This document shows, piece after piece, positions 14,201 to 19,803 of a stretch of 21,837 bases of DNA. Under the pieces are notes generated by a model, which searched no databases, was not told the origin of the DNA, and worked only from the letters and a program-made list of their open reading frames with translations. Position 1 is the first letter of the stretch. Each line of letters begins with the position of its first letter. A program made the translations under genes and the position numbers. Origin of the DNA: a virus; the IMG/VR virus record IMGVR_UViG_3300021960_000596, positions 1 through 21,837 of that record; one strand, 5' to 3'.

Positions 14201-15325
14201 CATTTTTTTACCGGCGGCAACAACGCTAGCACCGTATGCATCAAGAGCTTTGACATCTCCCTCAAGAAACACCAACAGATCATCGTATGCTCGTTGAACA
14301 CCCTCCTTGCCCTTACCAAAAAGTTTTTGACCTGACACAACTTTCTTCGCCTCACGGTCAAAGGAAGACATAAGGTCTGCTGCCTTTTGTGCCTCTTGAT
14401 CACTCACGTTCTCAATAGTGCGAAGGTCTTCAAAGATTTCTTTTTTTGTTTCTCCGGAGGAGGTAAAATACTTTCCAACCCTACCGCCAAAAGCGCCAGA
14501 AGCTTTTCTGCCTAAGTAATCAAAGCCGCCACTGACAGCCCGAGCCGTTGCGGGAACACCCGGAACCATACTAATCGCACGAGTTGTTATACCGAGTGCA
14601 GGGAAAAGAGCCTCGAACGAAGCCCCAAGTGCTGTGCCTTCAATACCCATACGAAGCTTGTTGCGAAGACGGCGACCAGCTTCATCGCGACCTTGAAGAC
14701 CAGAATCAACTTCCGTCTCCAGCGCATCGGGCAGCACATCAAACGAATCTGCCAGAGTGTGTGTGCCGTCCGGTGCCACTAGCATCTCGACCGCGCCACC
14801 GGTCAAACTTGTGGTAGCTGCTAGCTTCGCTCTTGCTGCATAGGGATTTTTTGCTGTAAGAAGCGCCTTGCCTGTTTTTGATTTTCCAATTGCATCCGCC
14901 AGCTTGGCGCGACGGCTAACAGCAGGAAGCACCGAAGCGCCCTTGGCTACTTGAGAGGCTCGACCAACAACGCCGATTACGGGAATAAGAGCGGAACCAA
15001 ACAGTGTTAACGCTTCGGCGGTTTGTCCAGCGGTTGTTTCTGGAGTAAGCCCGAGGTAATCTTTGGCTGCTTCAAAACCGTTTGTGACAGAACGACTTGT
15101 GTCCGTATCAAAAACATAATCAACACCAGCGGCGACAGTCTCGGCGATACCTTGCGGCAAGCCAACAAAGCCCGCGCCAACACCTTGAGCGATGTCGGAG
15201 AAGGTGCTTACTTCTTCTTCAACAGGTTCGGTACTGGGTAGAAGAGAAATAGTCTCAGGTGCCGGGGCTAGAGAAATAACTTCAGGTGCCGGGGCTAGAG
15301 AAATAACTTCAGGTTCTTTTGCCAC
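11201..15325 (-). CDS. Giant putative internal virion (ejection) protein
   Basis: A 1374-residue protein, GTG start at 15325, four bases after the preceding stop. Size, helical content and position at the end of the virion operon before lysozyme match the internal-core or ejection proteins of podoviruses (compare T7 gp16, about 1,300 residues). That is inference, as no peptidoglycan-hydrolase motif is evident. A Gly/Ala/Val-rich region (about 45-130) may insert into membranes. A segment with NPISQVRNFASGTFM is of a kind found in very large polyvalent phage proteins. Both ends carry short repeats with the core ISLxP: three at the N-terminus and two near residues 1299-1323, followed by an Ala/Pro-rich tail. 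Conserved domains were not recognised. Confidence 0.8.
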   Translation of the reverse strand: MAKEPEVISLAPAPEVISLAPAPETISLLPSTEPVEEEVSTFSDIAQGVGAGFVGLPQGIAETVAAGVDYVFDTDTSRSVTNGFEAAKDYLGLTPETTAGQTAEALTLFGSALIPVIGVVGRASQVAKGASVLPAVSRRAKLADAIGKSKTGKALLTAKNPYAARAKLAATTSLTGGAVEMLVAPDGTHTLADSFDVLPDALETEVDSGLQGRDEAGRRLRNKLRMGIEGTALGASFEALFPALGITTRAISMVPGVPATARAVSGGFDYLGRKASGAFGGRVGKYFTSSGETKKEIFEDLRTIENVSDQEAQKAADLMSSFDREAKKVVSGQKLFGKGKEGVQRAYDDLLVFLEGDVKALDAYGASVVAAGKKMRQQVDELTDLGIKELEDSVAAGTVNKELAESAIAEMRHNKGSYLRRLYEGAFSPDTAAIAAIQKKPEYIKAVDEIASMMQKSDTTLTKDVAVANAKVEVNKFFVKSGLDEGLSPEAAMKIMDNAVTKGAESVGRHPLFKLSEGLFAKRSKFLNKSASFRQLMNEVRDPKELYLRTVTDLSKFSTTSRFFREFGQQNRKTYDGFIESLNAGARPLVVSGENIAKDSPQYKTLTDAGYVRLGERKVIEGEKAGGTIFSGSYGDLSGEFVPIELYNSLTVPNRISSLTGELLAVALQAKGLSQMSKTVLNPISQVRNFASGTFMVGANGNLPRTAELGEAFNAVFKKINALSDAESDRFYTMIGDLGLVDENLAVNEMKLLLRETQGMKTEKVATSLNSLIEKVPLVKPLQKIYSDTDTYWKAVGFLGEKAKFGAAFRKAGLDPENLGDIADGLVTSGLATRPSELTGRYGFLDVFASDIVKETMPIYSRVPEVIKSIRRIPVAGNFVAFPAEVIRNSTNIVQRGMKEMGFKASDDLIQKIGEQKARKLEREIRAIGANRVTSYIGSAFVVPTAIAKASYAATGMTEEDVQKMKPLMPYFMDGHQVMSLAKPKDGKWQHADLSYMMPYDFALTPARRAMEIYSQKGSLGASEIEQISSAAWGAFASFMEPFASESLIAERVQDALPRDYFGRGGQTATGSPVWNDANDVGTKMGNSFRHILGGFTPAGLELLYKPTAQKFEPGRITSAVTGDPTRTGRQYNIHEEAFAASTGVRPLILEAAKSLSFKGYEFTDLRSQSLGNFSRVAKANDSTNEDVLQAYSSANEDAFRAQRQMYGFIKAAEAAGLKRPQIIAALKRDSNLGTEELGYLLKGQFRPVTLSDKTFRDVYAETAVKGEPRKIAKLPAKELLAIAREYNKRPLVAESVTQETAPQTISLEPSGETAPQTISLEPVAATTPPPVAAQAGAAPAPSAVPAPTTQKRPAALMGSNPFDAMKNMLTFGD
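11358..11428 (-). repeat. Two 32-base direct repeats coding the C-terminal ISLEP motif
   Basis: The same 32 bases (start GGTTCTAAAGAG, plus strand) occur at 11358-11389 and 11397-11428, a 39-base or 13-residue period. They encode two copies of ETAPQTISLEP near the C-terminus of the giant virion protein. Near-perfect identity at the DNA level suggests recent duplication or selection for identical peptides. Confidence 0.9.
15256..15309 (-). repeat. Two exact 27-base tandem repeats coding the N-terminal ISLAP motif
   Basis: Identical 27-base units (start CAGGTGCCGGGG, plus strand) occupy 15256-15282 and 15283-15309. A more diverged third unit follows at about 15229-15255. They encode EVISLAPAP twice, then ETISLLPST, at the very N-terminus of the giant virion protein. 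Confidence 0.92.
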
Positions 15326-15328
15326 AAT

Positions 15329-17500
15329 TTATTGCCCCGTTTTTTGCGTCAGTGTGCTGCCTTGCTTAATAAAGACCTTGCCGTCAATTGTGTGCTCAGA
15401 TCCATCTGGAGCAGCAGCTATTTTAGCTCTTTCGGTTTCGCTAAGTTTGCCACCTCCGGCTGAATTCGCTGGAGCAGCCTGACCACCAAGACTAGCTTCA
15501 AAATCGGCCAGTAATTTCGCTCTTGTTTCTTCCTCATTGATAGTTCCGGCAGCTTTATCGTAAGCAGTCTGATACTGAGCCTCCCAATTAATTGCTTGGT
15601 TTCTAGCTCTTGCTTTATCGTCGCTTAATTTCACACCAAAGATATTACCAACGTCTGCTGCTGCTGTTGCTTTTTTGTCAAGGTCAGTAATCGGGTACTT
15701 GCTTTTCGATCCTGCTTCTATGAGCTTTTTATAGTAGGTTTCGCCTTGAGTAGTTAATTTAAATTGTCCATCAACTATTTGAGCATTGCCTTCAATCATC
15801 ATAGCTTGCTTTGCTTCTTCTGGAAGCATTGATATTTGAAGTGCGAAGTTTTTGTACGCCTGATCTGCGGCCTGCGTAGCGTCGGCACGTTTAGCTGTGT
15901 TTAGTTGATACGCCAGTTCAGCCTGCATGCGTTGACCAGTAAGCTTATGTGTAGCTTCTCGGTTTTGCGCTGCGAGTAATGCCTGATCAGCACCTTGCAC
16001 CGCAGCTTGAGCAATTCTTTGCTGCTGATAATTAAAATCATTTTCTGAAGCAGCATCGGCAGCGGACTTAGCTTCTTTTGTTTTAATCAGATCCATAGAG
16101 ATTGCGCGAAGCTCTTTGCGATCCTCACGCTCTTGCTCATTGAGTGTAGCAATGTCTTTGCCGTAACCCTCAAGACCAATACCTAGACCTTTAGCAATGT
16201 TGCTAAGTGCGTTATCACTTTCCCCAGCAGCGATAGCAAGACCTGCTCTCATCAGACCCATCCAAAAAGCGTCCTTACGATTATCGTCGTAGTCTGTTTC
16301 ATCAATCCCTGAAATCTTTAATGCTTCGTCGCGTACATCTTCAAGGCTAAAGTCTTTTCCTTTGGCTCTCTTCGCACTCATAGTTTCTTCAAATTTGTCT
16401 AGGGCTAACTTAACCCTAGACCCAGCATCTATTGTGGCTTCTCTGTTTTCTGTAATCCCAGTAAGGAATTGCTGTTCAATGTTTTTGATGTCAGCTTCAA
16501 AAGCTGCGGTAAGATCAGATGTTTTTGTAGTTCCACCGTAGACAGATTGAAGTAATCCTACACCAGTTGTAGCTTTTGGTTTTGTAGCTTTAGCAGTTTT
16601 CTCTGCATCTTGTTTAGCAGCGTCTTGTGTTGGAGTGGTTGTAGCAAGCACACCATCTCCAGCAGTGTCTGAGCCATCTGTTCCAACAGTGTCTCTTGAG
16701 ACCGCAATATCCGCCATTGTTTCGCCCGGACCTTCCGGAACAAAATCACTCGGGTCATCGAATGGATTACTTACATCTACGTTGGGTTCAAAATCTTTAA
16801 TATCCTCTGCGAAGAACTTGCCCCGCAGCTTCGGCCCCAAAAGAGTGTTGCCGATAAACGAATTAATACCCGCCCGGATTTCTGCCGGAGAAGCATAGGA
16901 AGGCTTGCCAGTGCCAGCAGAGACAGGCCCTTTAGGGGCGGTTGCGTCTGTAAATCCTGTCTTAATATCTGCTATACCTCTCTTCAACCCTTCCATAATC
17001 TTTGAAGGCGCGTCACTTAGCGCAGCCTGTCTTTCTAAGGCACCTTGAGAAGGACCGTCATAGGACATCATCGGCGGTGCTGCCTTTAGCGCGACAGTAT
17101 CACCACTACCACGAACACTCATTACAGGAGGACTTGCTAAAGACCCCGCAGTCTGAACTGTCGGCGCGGTAGAAACCTGCGTAGGAGGAGTATTGACTGC
17201 TGCTCTATTAATAGCTTGTGCAGCCATTTGAATAGCATTCTGTCCGTCCTGTGTTTTTGCAGCTTCGCCGTAGTTATTAGGATCAGCAAGTTCTTTAAGG
17301 GCGTATCTGTCGTTAGATTGTATGGCTCGTTGAACAGCGGCGGTAAATGAGGTTGTGTTTAGCCCACCCTGCGCCATCCGCACAGGTTGCTGGCGTTGCT
17401 GAACTGTGTTAGCCAGTTGAGGAGACGAAGCAAGGATACCCATAGGCTGCCGTGACATCCCGGGCTGCTGGAACATTTTACGATACAATGGATTATTCAT
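15329..17500 (-). CDS. Putative internal virion protein, helical
   Basis: A 723-residue protein. The N-terminal third is low in complexity and rich in Q, P, A, S and T. A helical middle contains a Gly/Ala-rich amphipathic segment (AFWMGLMRAGLAIAAGESDN, then ALSNIAKGLGIGLEGYG), followed by about 150 residues of Ala/Gln/Glu-rich coiled coil (about 440-590). Similar 'LMRAGLAIAAG...L.NIA.GL..GLEGYG' segments occur in internal virion proteins of marine podoviruses, as I remember them, and suggest a part in DNA ejection. The C-terminus is a short strand-rich tail (GSEHTIDGKVFIKQG). Its ATG shares a base with the preceding stop (TAATG), and GGGGG lies before it. The enzymatic role, if any, is unknown. 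Confidence 0.78.
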   Translation of the reverse strand: MNNPLYRKMFQQPGMSRQPMGILASSPQLANTVQQRQQPVRMAQGGLNTTSFTAAVQRAIQSNDRYALKELADPNNYGEAAKTQDGQNAIQMAAQAINRAAVNTPPTQVSTAPTVQTAGSLASPPVMSVRGSGDTVALKAAPPMMSYDGPSQGALERQAALSDAPSKIMEGLKRGIADIKTGFTDATAPKGPVSAGTGKPSYASPAEIRAGINSFIGNTLLGPKLRGKFFAEDIKDFEPNVDVSNPFDDPSDFVPEGPGETMADIAVSRDTVGTDGSDTAGDGVLATTTPTQDAAKQDAEKTAKATKPKATTGVGLLQSVYGGTTKTSDLTAAFEADIKNIEQQFLTGITENREATIDAGSRVKLALDKFEETMSAKRAKGKDFSLEDVRDEALKISGIDETDYDDNRKDAFWMGLMRAGLAIAAGESDNALSNIAKGLGIGLEGYGKDIATLNEQEREDRKELRAISMDLIKTKEAKSAADAASENDFNYQQQRIAQAAVQGADQALLAAQNREATHKLTGQRMQAELAYQLNTAKRADATQAADQAYKNFALQISMLPEEAKQAMMIEGNAQIVDGQFKLTTQGETYYKKLIEAGSKSKYPITDLDKKATAAADVGNIFGVKLSDDKARARNQAINWEAQYQTAYDKAAGTINEEETRAKLLADFEASLGGQAAPANSAGGGKLSETERAKIAAAPDGSEHTIDGKVFIKQGSTLTQKTGQ

Positions 17501-18663
17501 TAGCTAGGAAACCCCCGACCTTGATTCATCTGACCATACGCACCAAGTCCAGCAATGCCAAGACCCATAAGCTGAGAAGCTGTGCTTGGCGGAGGTGTTG
17601 TTGTAACACCTGTTGTCTGAGTCAATGCTGGAACACCTTGGAAGATATCTGACATATAGCCAAGCTGTTGGAACGGAAGGTTTTGCTGCGCCATAAGATT
17701 CTGCTGCTGCATGTTCGCTACGCTTTGTGCTTGCTGCTGCGATAGGCCACCTGTTGACAGTAATGTGTTAATATCCTGAACACCCATTTGCTGGCCCATT
17801 TGACCCAGACCCGCGATGCCTTGGCCTAGCTGACCTGCCTGCCCGCCAAGTGCGCCTGCGGTGGCACCAAGTTGACCGGTGGCTGCGCCTAGCTGTCCGA
17901 TTTGCGAGCCGAGTGCGCCCATCTGTCCACCAAGCGCACCATATTGACCCGCCAGTGTCCCGGCTTGACCTGCCTGCTGAAGTTTTTGCTGCGCTGCCTG
18001 CTGCGCTGCCTGCTGCGCCTGTGCAAATCCAGCAGAGCGAAGCTGAGATCCAGTCCGTGCCTGCTGTTCCATAACATTTCTGCCAATTTCTGCCTGCGCT
18101 ACGCCTTGCCGTGCGCCACCAAAAGCCCCTGAACCAACAGCCTGCGCGCCTAAATTCTGTTCTTGAATCTGTCCCTGCCGTGCTATGTCTCTATACTGTT
18201 GCTGAACAACATCATCCATGTATGGATCCATGAACGCCTGATAGTCGGATGGGCCGTAAGTTGCCCCGCCGAGCATTTGAGCGGCTACGTTTGCTTGTGA
18301 TAGCCCCTGCTGAACACCACCCGTACCTTGCTGAACTGTGCTAACACCCGTGCCCACAGTACCAAGACCCTGACCCACCGCGCCAAGACCCTGACCCACC
18401 GCGCCAAGACCGGCGCCCATTGCTTGCTGACCTTGTTGCAGGTAAGGTTGATAAGCACCAACACCCTGCATAGCCGCAGTAATTGCGTCCTGCTGCCCTT
18501 GACTAAGATCAACAACCGTGCCCGGGGTATAGGGCATTGTAAGACCCTGCCCACCCTCGGACACAGGTTTGAATAAATTTTGAGTAGACTCAAAAATATT
18601 TTGTAAATACTCTTCCTGAAACGCAGGGAGCCGAGTGGTAACTTCTTGTGTTTGTGTAGCCAT
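17500..18663 (-). CDS. Glycine/glutamine-rich virion protein with heptad repeats
   Basis: A 387-residue protein. Residues 1-60 look folded (PAFQEEYLQNIFESTQNLF, PYTPGTVVDLS). Residues 83-110 are four heptads of the form GQGLGAV. Residues 130-200 resemble a folded helical segment (YGPSDYQAFMDPYMDDVVQQ, GSGAFGGARQ). Residues 215-235 are Gln/Ala-rich. Residues 241-289 are seven heptads with pattern x-G-(A/Q)-L-G-x-x, and the tail is rich in Q, P and T. The 'FMDPY...VV......R......' and 'GAFGG.R' pattern is typical, in my recollection, of marine phage internal virion proteins. Glycine heptads could make a helix bundle or a membrane-spanning tube during ejection, but this is inference. The gene is TAATG-coupled on both sides. 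Confidence 0.78.
   Translation of the reverse strand: MATQTQEVTTRLPAFQEEYLQNIFESTQNLFKPVSEGGQGLTMPYTPGTVVDLSQGQQDAITAAMQGVGAYQPYLQQGQQAMGAGLGAVGQGLGAVGQGLGTVGTGVSTVQQGTGGVQQGLSQANVAAQMLGGATYGPSDYQAFMDPYMDDVVQQQYRDIARQGQIQEQNLGAQAVGSGAFGGARQGVAQAEIGRNVMEQQARTGSQLRSAGFAQAQQAAQQAAQQKLQQAGQAGTLAGQYGALGGQMGALGSQIGQLGAATGQLGATAGALGGQAGQLGQGIAGLGQMGQQMGVQDINTLLSTGGLSQQQAQSVANMQQQNLMAQQNLPFQQLGYMSDIFQGVPALTQTTGVTTTPPPSTASQLMGLGIAGLGAYGQMNQGRGFPS
17797..17943 (-). repeat. Seven consecutive glycine-leucine heptad codon repeats
   Basis: This stretch encodes residues 241-289 of the 387-residue virion protein as seven 21-base units, each with Gly at position 2 and Leu-Gly at positions 4-5 (last unit slightly diverged). 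Unlike the other heptad block, the DNA units are diverged while the protein pattern is kept, pointing to selection on the protein. Confidence 0.85.
18334..18417 (-). repeat. Four glycine heptad repeats, two identical at DNA level
   Basis: Encodes residues 83-110 of the same protein as four seven-residue units (GxGLGAV type). Within it, 18362-18382 and 18383-18403 are identical 21-base units (start CCAAGACCCTGACC, plus strand) with eight bases of a third, a sign of recent slippage. Confidence 0.88.
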
Positions 18664-19571
18664 TACGCTGTGGCCTCCAATTCCGCCATCATATCATATA
18701 ACCGAGCGGCTCCGACATCTCTGTCTCCGCCACCAGCGCCGCGAACTGCTTGCGCTGTTAGTACGAACTCACCGTCGGATAACCGGGCAGGGACAGAATC
18801 GGATGTACCAGTTCCCGGTCCATCAACTTCGCCTCTTACTGCTACATCATACCCCATTTCATCGTGCTCGTACATAGCCCCACGGGCTTTAGGATGACCG
18901 ACCATTGCGCCACCATGTGCATAACCGGGTATACGTTGGTACATATCGTTACTGTAAAGGTTTTGACGTTCTTCAGTCATTGCCTCACGGTATCGTTGTG
19001 CATCATCTGGGTCTTTAAGATTTAAGACTTCACCCGTTTCTGGATCGACAACATTGATATCAAACCCAGTAACATCAGCATATGGGCGTTGTGGCCTGCT
19101 GGGGTCATCCGGTTGCCCTGCTAAAAGACCTACCGCCGAAGAGCCTAGAGAAGCGGTTAAAAGCGGATTTTCGCTCATAAAATCAAACAAGCCGCCAGAC
19201 TCAGCACCCCCAGCAATGTTGGCGTTCTCCATTGCCGCTGTATCAGCTACAGAAGCAACCTGACCAGCGCCAGACCCGTAAATTTGGTTTTGCAAAAACC
19301 CGGGTTCTACGCCAGCGTTTTGTATGCCCATGCTTTGAGCAGCTTGTGGTGAAATAAACGAGGTAACTCCATAAGCCAGCGCAGCGTTTTTAAGAACGTC
19401 ATCAATTTTACCGCCGCCGGCAAGAGTACCGATCCCACTGCCCAAAGACGCGCCCATTGGACCACCAAAGTAAAAACCAAGGCCAGCGCCCAGAACCGGG
19501 CCTAAATCACCCAGAACTTCTTCAGCGCTGCCGAGTCCTAATGCTTTTCCAAGATCACCAAAAATAGCCAT
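18663..19571 (-). CDS. Virion-associated protein with glycine zipper and GPGTGTSDS tail
   Basis: A 302-residue protein. Residues about 20-54 (LGDLGPVLGAGLGFYFGG, then PMGASLGSGIGTLAGGG) form a glycine zipper that could enter a membrane or pack into a helix bundle. The last 58 residues (245-302) contain VDGPGTGTSDSVPARLSDGE (249-268), then EFVLTAQAVRGAG and an ending with YDMMAELE. This tail is, in my recollection, widespread in marine phage structural proteins, usually near the tail or internal proteins, and its function is not known. An AHGG segment (GYAHGGAMV, about 217-225) often precedes it. The gene follows the 76-residue gene by one base (TAA-C-ATG) and has no strong ribosome binding site, so it is likely coupled. 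Confidence 0.78.
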   Translation of the reverse strand: MAIFGDLGKALGLGSAEEVLGDLGPVLGAGLGFYFGGPMGASLGSGIGTLAGGGKIDDVLKNAALAYGVTSFISPQAAQSMGIQNAGVEPGFLQNQIYGSGAGQVASVADTAAMENANIAGGAESGGLFDFMSENPLLTASLGSSAVGLLAGQPDDPSRPQRPYADVTGFDINVVDPETGEVLNLKDPDDAQRYREAMTEERQNLYSNDMYQRIPGYAHGGAMVGHPKARGAMYEHDEMGYDVAVRGEVDGPGTGTSDSVPARLSDGEFVLTAQAVRGAGGGDRDVGAARLYDMMAELEATA

Positions 19572-19572
19572 G

Positions 19573-19803
19573 TTATGTCACAATCTTTACTGTACCAGCA
19601 TCATTATACAGTGCTCCTGTCTCAAGTCCAGCGGCACTTGTGGGTAGCTGCGTTAACGTAAGGGTTGTCCCCCTCATATCACCCGGGTTGTTTTCCTGTT
19701 GAATATATATTTCCAATACCCGAATCAAATCTTCCATATAGTATCTACTAATTTCGTCCGGTGGTGTAGGTAATCTTGGTGGTCCTAGCGCACGAGAAGT
19801 CAT
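19573..19803 (-). CDS. Small virion-module protein
   Basis: A 76-residue protein: a proline-rich start (PPRLPTPPDE, 8-17), a helix (YYMEDLIRVLEIYIQQENN) and then TLTLTQLPTSAAGLETGALY (47-66), NDAGTVKIVT. The 'LPT.A.GL..GALYND.GTVKIV' ending resembles segments of marine phage tail-associated proteins that I recall. Function is unknown; the location after the head-completion protein suggests a virion or assembly role. The ATG shares a base with the stop of the upstream gene (TAATG), and GGGAGG at 19813-19808 is a good ribosome binding site. Confidence 0.72.
   Translation of the reverse strand: MTSRALGPPRLPTPPDEISRYYMEDLIRVLEIYIQQENNPGDMRGTTLTLTQLPTSAAGLETGALYNDAGTVKIVT

Noticed and set aside
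17797-18417. CRISPR-like array in the repetitive DNA
   Set aside because: The 21-base repeats are contiguous without spacers and code for in-frame protein heptads.
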